A stretch of 64,000 nt of DNA, taken from Phil1 sp964600045 (GTDB lineage Bacteria; Bacillota; Clostridia; Christensenellales; CAG-138). Of this stretch, positions 42,298 through 50,318 are shown piece by piece. The first letter of the stretch is position 1. Each line of letters opens with the position of its first letter. The notes under the pieces were generated by a model, which was given only the letters and a program-made list of their open reading frames with translations, searched no databases and was not told the DNA's origin. Where the stretch lies: the NCBI GenBank assembly GCA_964600045.1, contig CAZRHS010000001.1, forward strand, positions 1 through 64,000. The letters are read 5' to 3'. The translations under genes were made by a program, and so were the position numbers.

Positions 42298-43386
42298 TTA
42301 GAAGGATTTTATAATGTCCGCGTTCAGGCCGGTGGCTATCGCGCAGGCAAGCTTAACGGTTGCGGAATAATCAGCAAACGTTGTTATGCAGTTTGGACCG
42401 TGTATATAGCGCACGGGAACGCCCATAACTATGCTGGGCGCGCCTATAAGCTGCGCCTGTATAACGGCGGCGTTGTTGCCGCCGCCCTCCCTTACGCTCG
42501 CTTGAACCGCAAGTGAGTTTTTCTCCGCCGTGTCAAGCGCAAAGCGCTGAAAGCGGGGGTTGCATATAACGGATTTGTCCATAAAGCGGAGCATGGGGCC
42601 TTTTTTAAGCAAAGTCTGCATGGCGTATGCTTCGCCGAACGTATCGTCCGCGGGGCAGCCCTCAAAAACAAGCGCGGCATCCGGCTTAACGCGGTTTACC
42701 GCAACCTTGCAGCCGCGTTCGCCAACCTCTTCCTGGGATGAAAGCACGCCCACTATATCAACATCAAGCTCAACCGAGCTTAAAACGCGCATCGTTTCAA
42801 CCAGCGCGGCGCAGCCTATGCGGCAGTCGAATCCCTTGCCGAACATTATATCGCGCTTTTCGTCATATTCAAAGGGGGTGGCCGGCACGGCGGGTTCGCC
42901 TATGCGTATGCCGAATTCGTCCTTTGCTTCGTCCGCGCTGCGTGCGCCTATGTCTATAACCAGGCTTGATACGCTCTGCACCTTGTTCTGCGCGCGCTCC
43001 TCGTCGCTTAAAAAGTGCGGCGGCTTTGCGGCTATCATTCCGCGTACCCATTCGCCAAAGTGGTTGCGCACAAGCACGCGCGTGCCGGGCAGGGTGTTTT
43101 TGCTCCAGCCGCCAAGCTCAAGGAACCTGAGCGTGCCGTTAGGCTTTATGGAGTGAATTATAAAGCCCACCTCGTCGCTGTGCGCGTCAAGCATAAGCGT
43201 GGGCTTATTGCCGCTGTTTTTGCGGCGGTAAATATAAAGGTTGCGCAGGCTGTCCTCTTCAAAGTCGCAAATGTCGCCAAGAATTTGGCGTACCGCGGCA
43301 ACGGTTTCGTCCTCAAAGCCGCTCGGGCCCTTGGCCTCGGCAAGCGTCCTTATAACATTAAGCTCTCTTTCGTTGGCAATAACCAT
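42298..43386 (-). CDS. M42 family metallopeptidase
   Basis: M42 enzymes are cytoplasmic dizinc aminopeptidases that form large tetrahedral complexes and degrade peptides. Metal and catalytic motifs are LDAHSDEVGF near residue 68 and SSQEEVGERGCKVA near residue 215; the last His is in RYIHGPNC. The 362-residue length is normal. The ATG at 43386 is preferred to the TTG one codon upstream, with GGGAG 9 nt before. It leads a two-gene peptide-degrading unit with the VanX-like enzyme. Confidence 0.92.
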   Translation of the reverse strand: MVIANERELNVIRTLAEAKGPSGFEDETVAAVRQILGDICDFEEDSLRNLYIYRRKNSGNKPTLMLDAHSDEVGFIIHSIKPNGTLRFLELGGWSKNTLPGTRVLVRNHFGEWVRGMIAAKPPHFLSDEERAQNKVQSVSSLVIDIGARSADEAKDEFGIRIGEPAVPATPFEYDEKRDIMFGKGFDCRIGCAALVETMRVLSSVELDVDIVGVLSSQEEVGERGCKVAVNRVKPDAALVFEGCPADDTFGEAYAMQTLLKKGPMLRFMDKSVICNPRFQRFALDTAEKNSLAVQASVREGGGNNAAVIQAQLIGAPSIVMGVPVRYIHGPNCITTFADYSATVKLACAIATGLNADIIKSF

Positions 43387-43507
43387 CAAAGCGTGCTCCC
43401 TTCACTTAATTCTGTTTGCTGCGTCATTTTTCAATAAAAAGTATATATTGATTGTACCCCGCTGAAAGGCCTGTGTAAAGCTGAAAGTTGGGGGAGGGGA
43501 AAAGACA

Positions 43508-43798
43508 TTATTTATACAGCAAATCGCTGTGCGTGCCCGTGCGGGCAAGGGTCAGCACGAGAACATCGGATTCAATGTAATAGATAAGCAGCCAGTCCGG
43601 CATTATGTGGCATTCTCTGTATCCTATCCAGTTTCCGGTTAACGCGTGGTCGCGGCAGGAAGGGGGCAGGGGAATGCCCATAGCAAGCAATTTAATCGTT
43701 TCCTTAAGAAGAGAAACATTCAATCCCCGCTTTAAGGCAAGCTTATAATCCTTTTTGAATGCCGATGTCCATTTAACGGTGTATTTAACATCGCTCAT
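43508..43798 (-). CDS. YafQ family mRNA interferase toxin
   Basis: This 96-residue protein has the RelE/ParE fold of the YafQ group. Typical parts are TSAFKKDYKLALKRG at the N-terminus, LTGNWIGYRECHIMPDWLLIY in the middle, and the C-terminal LARTGTHSDLL that carries the catalytic-type His and Arg. YafQ cuts mRNA on the ribosome. The start overlaps the DinJ-type antitoxin stop by 4 nt. No frameshift is seen, so the toxin looks functional. Confidence 0.92.
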   Translation of the reverse strand: MSDVKYTVKWTSAFKKDYKLALKRGLNVSLLKETIKLLAMGIPLPPSCRDHALTGNWIGYRECHIMPDWLLIYYIESDVLVLTLARTGTHSDLLYK

Positions 43799-44073
43799 TT
43801 ATTAAGATTCTCAAAAAGCTCGTCTATATCGGTATAGCCCTTAACGGCGGGGTCTTTCGCTATGCGCTGTGCCTCAAGCATTGCGGCAATTGTTTCCTTG
43901 TTGGGCTGGTTCAGCGTTATTTGAAAAGGAATGCCGCCCTCGCGCAGAGACTGCCGCACAAATATATTGAACGCCGTTGAAAGATTCATGCCAAGCTCGC
44001 CGAACAGTTCCTCGGCCTGCGCCTTAAGCTTTGTATCCATGCGTATGCTTATATTCGTGGTAGTGGATTCCAT
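43795..44073 (-). CDS. RelB/DinJ family antitoxin
   Basis: A 92-residue antitoxin with a ribbon-helix-helix DNA-binding N-terminus (TTTNISIRMDTKLKAQAEEL...GMNLSTAFNIFVRQ) and a C-terminal helix that would wrap the YafQ toxin. GGIPFQI is the usual DinJ block. AAAGGAG precedes the ATG. It autoregulates, as judged by the two 14-bp direct repeats over its own promoter at 44116-44150. Confidence 0.92.
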   Translation of the reverse strand: MESTTTNISIRMDTKLKAQAEELFGELGMNLSTAFNIFVRQSLREGGIPFQITLNQPNKETIAAMLEAQRIAKDPAVKGYTDIDELFENLNK

Positions 44074-44102
44074 TGTATTGCTCCTTTCGTATGTTTTAAC
44101 GC

Positions 44103-44150
44103 ATTATACATTATTTGCACGAAAAATACAATACTATGCACGAAAAACAC
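44103..44150 (-). promoter_or_regulatory. Promoter and operator of the dinJ-yafQ pair
   Basis: On the minus strand TTGTAT (44126-44131) and TATAAT (44103-44108) are 17 bp apart. Two direct repeats TGCACGAAAAATAC (44116-44129) and TGCACGAAAAACAC (44137-44150), written on the plus strand, are 21 bp apart. The first covers the spacer and -35 box, a good position for repression by the ribbon-helix-helix antitoxin. Confidence 0.75.
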
Positions 44151-44266
44151 TTAAAACGTTAGGGCTGCTTTATCCCAAAGATTTTGCATGGATATGTTTA
44201 TATTAAGTTAACATTCGCCCTGTATAGTAAAGCTATATTATTATGCAATCATAGCGGAGGTCTTAA

Positions 44267-45112
44267 ATGACTATCAAAATCACGTCGGACAGCACATGCG
44301 ATCTGACAAAGGAAATGCTTGAAGAGCACGGCATAGAGCTGTTTCCGCTTTATGTTACGCTTGGCGGCAAAACGCTTAAGGATGGGCTTGAGGTAACGCC
44401 GGACGATATATTTGCCCACGTTGCCGCGGGCGGCTCGCTTGCCCGCACCGCCGCCGTTACGCCCAATGATTACGAGGCAAGGTTTGATGAGCTCAGCCGC
44501 GAGTACGACGCGGTTATACACGTTAATATTTCAAGCGACTTTTCGGCCTGCTGCCAAAACGCGCGCATAGCGGCGGAAAAGTTCAAAAACGTGTATGTTG
44601 TTGACTCAAGAAATCTTTCAACCGGGCACGGCCATGTTGTGCTGGAGGCGGCAAAACGCTCCGAAGCAGGCATGAACGCTAAAGAAATAGTTGATGAGCT
44701 TGAGCGGGACATAGTGCCAAACGTGGACGCCAGCTTTATAATAGACAGGCTTGATTATCTTGCCAAGGGCGGCCGCTGCTCAACCGTTACAATGCTCGGC
44801 GCGAACATGCTTCAGCTTAAACCCTGCATAGAGGTTGTGGACGGCAAAATGCGCGTGGGTACAAAGTACCGCGGTTCCTTTGAAAAGTGCGTTCATAAAT
44901 ACGTTAAGGAGCGCCTTGAAGGAAAAAACGACATTCGCCCGGGCAGAATATTCATAACCCATTCCGGCTGCCCCGAGGGGGATATAGCCGCCGCGCGCGA
45001 GGAAATAGAAAGGTATCAGTCCTTTGACGAAATAAGCGTAACCCGCGCGGGCTGCACCGTTTCATCCCATTGCGGCCCGAGAACGCTCGGCGTGCTTTAC
45101 ATTAAAAAATAA
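44267..45112 (+). CDS. DegV family fatty-acid-binding protein
   Basis: DegV/FakB-type proteins bind a fatty acid and present it to the kinase FakA for incorporation into phospholipid. The 281-residue product starts IKITSDSTCDLTKEMLEEH, with the family SDST motif, and has INISSDFSACCQNARIA-type and VDSRNLSTGHGHVV blocks that hold the fatty acid carboxylate. The C-terminus has FITHSGCPEGDIAAA. No fakA is in the window. GCGGAGG precedes the ATG and a terminator follows. Confidence 0.93.
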   Translation: MTIKITSDSTCDLTKEMLEEHGIELFPLYVTLGGKTLKDGLEVTPDDIFAHVAAGGSLARTAAVTPNDYEARFDELSREYDAVIHVNISSDFSACCQNARIAAEKFKNVYVVDSRNLSTGHGHVVLEAAKRSEAGMNAKEIVDELERDIVPNVDASFIIDRLDYLAKGGRCSTVTMLGANMLQLKPCIEVVDGKMRVGTKYRGSFEKCVHKYVKERLEGKNDIRPGRIFITHSGCPEGDIAAAREEIERYQSFDEISVTRAGCTVSSHCGPRTLGVLYIKK

Positions 45113-45127
45113 ACAGTCAGCAGATGT

Positions 45128-45155
45128 GGGGGCGGTGATACACCGCTCCTTTTTG
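45128..45155 (+). terminator. Terminator of degV
   Basis: GGGGCGGT pairs with ACCGCTCC (one G-T pair) around GATAC, then TTTTT. Confidence 0.8.
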
Positions 45156-45168
45156 CTTGTATTGGGGA

Positions 45169-45197
45169 TTGAACGCGGGATTAACAGAAGGTATAAT
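45169..45197 (+). promoter_or_regulatory. Promoter of the HlyD-yggS unit
   Basis: TTGAAC (45169-45174) and TATAAT (45192-45197) are 17 bp apart, 36 nt before the start codon. Confidence 0.75.
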
Positions 45198-45232
45198 AAT
45201 ACAATATAGCTTAAAACAAAGGAGGGTTGCCG

Positions 45233-46417
45233 ATGAGCCGAAGGCGAGTAAGGATTAAACCCAAATTTTATCTTATATTAACTCTTTTTGTGGGCATAAT
45301 AGTAACCGTGCTTGTGCTTGCGCTGCAGGACAGCGCGGGCGGAACGCTTAAACAGGGCAGCATGGAGGCCACAATAACCGGAAAGGCCGTGCTTATACGC
45401 GACGAGATGAGCATTAGCGTTGATAGGTACGACAGGGTTGAGTTCAGCGTTGGCGAGGGCGAAACCGTATACGAGGGCATGCCGATAGCAACCGTTTATA
45501 AATGGGGCTATACGGACGACATGGCGCAAACGCTTCTGAATACCGAAACCGAAATATACAACGCCCAGAAATCGCAGCTTAGCGGGGTTGAAAACGCGGA
45601 GTTTTCAAGCATAGAGCTTCAGATAGAGCAAAAGCGCGCCGCTATAAGGGCGGCGGTAAGCGGAACGGGCGAGGGCGATACGCTTACGCTTCAAAACGAG
45701 CTTAAAACCCTTATGGAGCAGCGCACGACTTTTCTTAAAAATACCGTTCAGCCGACGGAGGAGCTGACCAGGCTTTATAACACAAGGGAGGAAAAGCTTT
45801 CTCAGCTTGCCTCCTACAAAACCGAGATTACAGCCGCAAAGGACGGCCGGGTAAGCTTTTATTTTGACGGCTTTGAGCAGATACTGAATAAAGATAAGCT
45901 TGATACGATAAACGCGGCCCTTGTGAACACAACCGTTTCCGGCACCGTGGATTCGCTTGGCGGATCGGGCGACAATTTGCTTTACAGGCTTGTTAACACC
46001 CGCCTTTGGTACGCCGCGTTTGTAACGGACGGCGAGGAAGAGGCAGGCCTGCTTGAAGGGCAAACATATACCGTAACGTTTGATGGCTACGAGGATCAGG
46101 CCTTTACCGCAACCGCCAACGAGCTTGTGCATTCCGAGGCCGGCGTGCTGAACATGCTTGAGTTTACGGAGGACATGGGAGCGCTGCTGAACAGCCGCGT
46201 TATTACTCTTACGGCAAACGCAACCCTAAGCGGTATTGTTGTTCCGCTTGATGCCATAGGCAATAAGGACGGGGCAAGCATTATAACAATAGAGAACGGG
46301 GACAATGACTACGACGTGCAGATAGACATTATAGCCACAAACGGCGAGAACGCGCTTATAAAGGCTCGCGACGGGGAAACAACCCTTAGCGAAGGAATGA
46401 GGTATAAAAAGCAGTGA
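45233..46417 (+). CDS. HlyD family membrane-fusion-like protein
   Basis: The 394-residue product has a basic N-terminus, one membrane helix at about 10-32 (FYLILTLFVGIIVTVLVLAL), a biotinyl-lipoyl-like beta segment, a central helical hairpin (about 95-185) and a second lipoyl half with TVSGTVDSLGG. This is the layout of HlyD/RND adaptor-type proteins. A Gram-positive copy with no ABC or MFS partner beside it points to a structural or envelope role; similar proteins are found before yggS-sepF in clostridia. The ATG at 45233 has GGAGG 7 nt upstream; an in-frame TTG at 45227 is too close. It overlaps yggS by 4 nt. Confidence 0.8.
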   Translation: MSRRRVRIKPKFYLILTLFVGIIVTVLVLALQDSAGGTLKQGSMEATITGKAVLIRDEMSISVDRYDRVEFSVGEGETVYEGMPIATVYKWGYTDDMAQTLLNTETEIYNAQKSQLSGVENAEFSSIELQIEQKRAAIRAAVSGTGEGDTLTLQNELKTLMEQRTTFLKNTVQPTEELTRLYNTREEKLSQLASYKTEITAAKDGRVSFYFDGFEQILNKDKLDTINAALVNTTVSGTVDSLGGSGDNLLYRLVNTRLWYAAFVTDGEEEAGLLEGQTYTVTFDGYEDQAFTATANELVHSEAGVLNMLEFTEDMGALLNSRVITLTANATLSGIVVPLDAIGNKDGASIITIENGDNDYDVQIDIIATNGENALIKARDGETTLSEGMRYKKQ

Positions 46418-47118
46418 GCATAGCCGAGAATTATATTGAGATAAAGCAGGGCATAGCCGATGCCGCGAAAAACAGCGGCAGAAGCGCCGAGGATATAACG
46501 CTTGTTGCCGTAAGTAAATTCGTTGACGAGGACCGCATACGGCAGGCGCACGCCGCGGGAGCGAACACATTCGGCGAAAGCCGCGCGCAGGAGCTTGGCG
46601 ACAAGCTGCCCATGTTTGAGGAATTCGGCGCAAACGTTCATTTTATTGGACAATTGCAGACCAATAAGGTAAAATACGTTATAGGCCGCGTGAAAACAAT
46701 ACAATCCGTGGACAGGATAGAGCTTGCGGAGGAAATTTCGCGCCTGGCCGTTAAAAAAGGCATCGTTCAGAATGTATTGATAGAGGTAAACATAGGGTCG
46801 GAGCCGCAGAAGGGCGGAGCCGAGCCGGACAAGCTGAACGAGTTTCTTTCAAGTATTTCCCGCCTGCCCGGCATAAGGACAGATGGGTTAATGTGCATTC
46901 CCCCCGCGGTGGGCGAGGAGGAAGCGCGTAAATATTTTGCCCGAATGAGGGAGCTGTTTGAAAAGGCAAAGGGCTATGACCTGCCCAATGTTTTTATGAA
47001 CACGCTTTCCATGGGCATGAGCGGGGATTACAGGGCCGCCGTGGCTGAAGGCGCAACAATGGTGCGCGTAGGCCGCGCGCTGTTCGGGGAGCGGATGCGG
47101 CCCGGCCAGAAGGCGTAA
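46414..47118 (+). CDS. YggS family PLP-binding protein
   Basis: YggS/PLPBP proteins bind pyridoxal 5'-phosphate and keep PLP and amino acid pools balanced; they lack known enzyme activity. The PLP lysine lies in ITLVAVSKFVDEDRI near residue 36, and HFIGQLQTNKVKY and MNTLSMGMSGDYRAAVAEGA are family blocks, the last binding phosphate. The start is GTG at 46414, overlapping the HlyD stop as GTGA, with ATGAGGT upstream. yggS directly before sepF is the standard Firmicute order. Confidence 0.94.
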   Translation: MSIAENYIEIKQGIADAAKNSGRSAEDITLVAVSKFVDEDRIRQAHAAGANTFGESRAQELGDKLPMFEEFGANVHFIGQLQTNKVKYVIGRVKTIQSVDRIELAEEISRLAVKKGIVQNVLIEVNIGSEPQKGGAEPDKLNEFLSSISRLPGIRTDGLMCIPPAVGEEEARKYFARMRELFEKAKGYDLPNVFMNTLSMGMSGDYRAAVAEGATMVRVGRALFGERMRPGQKA

Positions 47119-47212
47119 ACACATATCAGCCCCAAGGCGATAAATACGCCCGAAAACAAGGAACTATTTCTCCAAGCGCCAAAAAGAATATTTTTATTGG
47201 AGGAATAACAAA

Positions 47213-47662
47213 ATGGCAGGAGTATTGGGCAAATTTCTCGAGTACATCGGTATAGAGGAAAATGACGCCGAAGATGAGGTCTACGAAGACATGAACTACG
47301 AAGATGAAACCAGGGACAACAACGTTGTGAATTTCGGCAACCGCGCGAAGAAGAACGTGCAGAACGAGTCTAACGTGGTAAACCTTCCCAACGCCGCTCA
47401 GCTGAAGATGATAGTGTATCATCCCGTAAGCTACGAGGATACCCAGAACATCATCGACAATCTCAAGAGCCGCAAACCTGTTATTGTCAACATGGAAGAG
47501 CTGGATCTTGAGTGCGCTCAGCGCATACTGGACTTCATGGCGGGCGCCATCTATGCGCTCAACGGAACCATTTACAAGATCTCTCGCGGCATATTCGTTG
47601 TGGCCCCCACCAACTACGACGTTATAGGCAACGAGGAAAACGACGCGGACGGCATTATCTGA
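47213..47662 (+). CDS. sepF: Cell division protein SepF
   Basis: SepF anchors FtsZ to the membrane and helps align its filaments. The 149-residue protein has an N-terminal amphipathic helix (MAGVLGKFLEYIGIE) for membrane binding, an acidic linker, and the SepF core from about residue 62 (LKMIVYHPVSYEDTQNIIDN) with RILDFMAGAIYALNGTIYKIS and the final FVVAPTNYDV. TTGGAGG precedes the ATG. Other division genes in the window are the DivIVA-like gene just downstream and the mraZ cluster at 57.8 kb. Confidence 0.95.
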   Translation: MAGVLGKFLEYIGIEENDAEDEVYEDMNYEDETRDNNVVNFGNRAKKNVQNESNVVNLPNAAQLKMIVYHPVSYEDTQNIIDNLKSRKPVIVNMEELDLECAQRILDFMAGAIYALNGTIYKISRGIFVVAPTNYDVIGNEENDADGII

Positions 47663-47672
47663 TCCGTGCCAT

Positions 47673-47706
47673 CGGCCGCCGCAGCGCTGCGGCGGCCGTA
47701 ATTTTT
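47673..47706 (+). terminator. Terminator of sepF
   Basis: A perfect 11-bp stem (CGGCCGCCGCA with TGCGGCGGCCG) around GCGC, followed by TAATTTTT. Confidence 0.85.
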
Positions 47707-47727
47707 ATGTAAGGATGTTCGGCTTAT

Positions 47728-48225
47728 ATGACAAGAGACGTAATTATAAACAAGGTTTTTACCCGCGCGTTCATGGGCTACGATGCGGCGGAGGTAGACA
47801 ACTTTCTTGATGAGGTAATACGCGAGTTTGACCGCATGAAGCAGGAGCTTGACGTGGCAAGGCTTAGGAACAAAATGCTGCTTGACGAGCTTGAACGCTA
47901 CCGCGCCGATGCAGCCGCCAAGACCGAAAGCGAGAAGGCCGAGCCTAAGGAAGGCGAAGAACCCGCCGAAAGCACGCAAACCGTTGAAACGACCGAGAGC
48001 GAAGCCGCGAAAGAGGAAGAAAATAAGCCTGCGGAAAGCGAAGAACCGGCCGAGGAGCAGAGCGAGGAATCTGAAGAACAGCCGAGCGAAGAACAGACAG
48101 CGGAGCAGGCGGAGGAGCAAACCGGGGATAATACGGCGGAAAGCGAAAGCGCTGAGAACGCCGAAGAAAAGACCGAATCCGATCAGGAGAAACCGGCGGA
48201 GGAAAACGGCGCCGATAAGGAATGA
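47728..48225 (+). CDS. DivIVA domain protein with an acidic tail
   Basis: The first ~60 residues are the DivIVA/GpsB N-terminal domain (IINKVFTRAFMGYDAAEVDNF) that binds curved membrane and forms a coiled coil. The remaining ~105 residues are almost entirely Glu, Ala, Pro, Ser and Thr, with repeated EEP/EEQ units and no hydrophobic core, so the tail is disordered and strongly acidic. DivIVA proteins recruit division and pole proteins. In Bacillus, divIVA lies in the same ylm cluster downstream of sepF. AAGGA lies 12 nt before the ATG. The stop overlaps ygiQ by 4 nt. Confidence 0.88.
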   Translation: MTRDVIINKVFTRAFMGYDAAEVDNFLDEVIREFDRMKQELDVARLRNKMLLDELERYRADAAAKTESEKAEPKEGEEPAESTQTVETTESEAAKEEENKPAESEEPAEEQSEESEEQPSEEQTAEQAEEQTGDNTAESESAENAEEKTESDQEKPAEENGADKE

Positions 48226-50165
48226 ATAAAGAAGCAGTTAAAGAAGAAAATACGGCCATGCCCCTGCCCATGTCCATGCGCGAAATGAAGGCGCGCGGGC
48301 TGGACAGCGTGGATTTTGTATACATAATAGGGGATGCGTATATAGACCATCCTTCCTTTGGCCCTGCAATAATAAGCCGAGTGCTTGAAAGCCATGGCTA
48401 TACCGTGGGGATAATATCCCAGCCCGATTGGCACAGCGCGGATGCTTTCCGTGCCCTTGGCAGGCCGAATCTGGGCTTTTTGGTGAGCGCCGGAAACATG
48501 GACTCCATGGTTAACCACTATACCTCCGCCAAAAAGCGCAGGAGCGAGGACGCCTATACAGAGGGCGGAGTTTCCGGCAAAAGGCCGGACAGGGCGGTTA
48601 TAGTCTATTCAAACCGCTGTAGAGAGGCATATAAAAACGTGCCCGTGATAATAGGCGGCATAGAGGCAAGCCTAAGGCGGTTCGCGCACTACGATTATTG
48701 GGACGATAAGGTTCGCCGCAGCGTGCTTTGCGATTCGGGCGCAGACATATTGCTTTACGGCATGGGCGAGCGCAGCATAGTGGAGGTTGCGGACGCGTTG
48801 AGCGGCGGGCTTGACGTGAAGGACATAACGTATATTCCAGGCAGCTGCTATATGACAAGCTCACTTGACAGGGTTTATGATTACGAGCTTATAGAAAGCT
48901 ATGAGGAGGTTGCCTCGGACAAGAAAAAGTACGCCTCCGCTTTTATGAAGCAGTATCGTGAGCAGGACGCGATACGCGGCAAAAGGCTTGTTCAGCCGCA
49001 CGGAAACGCCTATATTGTCGTAAATCCGCCCAGCATGCCGCTTAGCGAGGAAGAGCTTGATTCCGTATATGAGCTTCCCTATACACGCGCGCCGCACCCA
49101 AGTTATAAGGGCGAGATTCCCGCGCTTAAAGAGGTTAAGTTTTCGCTTGCCTCCTGCCGCGGGTGCTTCGGCGGCTGCTCATTCTGCGCGCTTACGTTCC
49201 ACCAGGGAAGAATTGTGCAGGCAAGGAGCCATGATTCGCTTGTAAGAGAGGCCGAGCTTATGACTCATGACAGCGAGTTTAAGGGCTATATACACGATGT
49301 TGGCGGCCCAACGGCGGACTTCCGCTTCCCCGCCTGCAAAAAGCAGCTTAAATTCGGCGTTTGCCCGGACAGACAATGCTTAGGCTATGAGCCCTGCAGC
49401 CAGATGCGCGCGGATCATACGGATTATGTGGAGCTTTTAGGCAAGCTTCGAAAAGTGCCCGGCGTTAAAAAGGTTTTTGTGCGCTCCGGTATCCGCTATG
49501 ACTACGTTATGTATGATAAAAACGACGAGTTTTTGAATACGCTTATAAAATATCATATCAGCGGCAGGCTTAAGGTTGCGCCGGAGCACGTGAGCGACAA
49601 GGTGCTTAAGCTTATGGGAAAGCCGCGGCATCAGCTTTACGATGCTTTTACCGCCCGCTACAATGCCCTTAACAAAAAGGCGGGGCAGGAGCAGTTCATA
49701 GTGCCCTATTTTATGAGCAGCCACCCGGGCAGCGACCTTAACGCGGCAATAGAGCTTGCGCTTTATCTTAAGCAAAGCGGGCAGAGGCCGGAGCAGGTGC
49801 AGGATTTTTACCCAACCCCCGGCACGCTTTCAACCTGCATGTATTATACCGGCACCGATCCCCGCACGGGTGAGAAGGTGTACGTTGCGCGCGACCCGGA
49901 GGAAAAGGCCATGCAGCGCGCGCTTATGCAGTATTTTATGCCGAATTATGCGCCCCTTGCGAGAAAAGCGCTTAAGAAGGCGCACAGGGAGGACCTGATA
50001 GGCTTTTCAAAGGATGCGCTTGTGCCGCCGAGAGACATACATAAGCCGCAGGAAAAACCGCAAGGGAAGCCGCAAAAAAGCGGCGCACCCAAGCCGAACA
50101 CAGGCCGGCATGAGCGCGGCGGAAACGAGAAAAACCAAAGAAAAACAGCCAAAAGAGGCAGATGA
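48222..50165 (+). CDS. YgiQ family radical SAM protein
   Basis: YgiQ proteins are radical SAM enzymes of unknown reaction. The 647-residue product starts with the family N-terminal domain (PMSMREMKARGLDSVDF, then GDAYIDHPSFG), followed by the radical SAM core with the cluster motif CxxxCxxC in CRGCFGGCSFCALTF near residue 315. HVGGPTADFR-type and YEPCSQMRADHTDY blocks follow. The C-terminal ~45 residues are a Lys/Pro/Gln/Asn-rich basic tail. The start overlaps the DivIVA-like stop, with AAGGA upstream. A GC-rich hairpin without T run follows the stop. Confidence 0.93.
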   Translation: MNKEAVKEENTAMPLPMSMREMKARGLDSVDFVYIIGDAYIDHPSFGPAIISRVLESHGYTVGIISQPDWHSADAFRALGRPNLGFLVSAGNMDSMVNHYTSAKKRRSEDAYTEGGVSGKRPDRAVIVYSNRCREAYKNVPVIIGGIEASLRRFAHYDYWDDKVRRSVLCDSGADILLYGMGERSIVEVADALSGGLDVKDITYIPGSCYMTSSLDRVYDYELIESYEEVASDKKKYASAFMKQYREQDAIRGKRLVQPHGNAYIVVNPPSMPLSEEELDSVYELPYTRAPHPSYKGEIPALKEVKFSLASCRGCFGGCSFCALTFHQGRIVQARSHDSLVREAELMTHDSEFKGYIHDVGGPTADFRFPACKKQLKFGVCPDRQCLGYEPCSQMRADHTDYVELLGKLRKVPGVKKVFVRSGIRYDYVMYDKNDEFLNTLIKYHISGRLKVAPEHVSDKVLKLMGKPRHQLYDAFTARYNALNKKAGQEQFIVPYFMSSHPGSDLNAAIELALYLKQSGQRPEQVQDFYPTPGTLSTCMYYTGTDPRTGEKVYVARDPEEKAMQRALMQYFMPNYAPLARKALKKAHREDLIGFSKDALVPPRDIHKPQEKPQGKPQKSGAPKPNTGRHERGGNEKNQRKTAKRGR

Positions 50166-50247
50166 GTAAAATCGGCTCCGGATTTTCCGGGGCCGAAACC
50201 GTATAAAAACATTGCCTGTTCACACCATGGGTGCTTTCCCTTGCCTA

Positions 50248-50276
50248 TTGAACAAGTGTTAAGATAATGATAAAAT
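50248..50276 (+). promoter_or_regulatory. Promoter of the C39-like protease gene
   Basis: TTGAAC (50248-50253) and TAAAAT (50271-50276) are 17 bp apart. Confidence 0.65.
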
Positions 50277-50318
50277 ATACAAAATGCCAATCGCAAATGC
50301 AGGAGGAAAATCAAAAAA

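Noticed and set aside
44195..44240. Possible promoter of degV
   Set aside because: TTAACA, TATAGT and TATATT are present but none pair with acceptable spacing.
50172..50200. GC-rich hairpin after ygiQ
   Set aside because: CGGCTCCGG/CCGGGGCCG forms a 9-bp stem, but no T run follows on either useful side, so it is not called a terminator.
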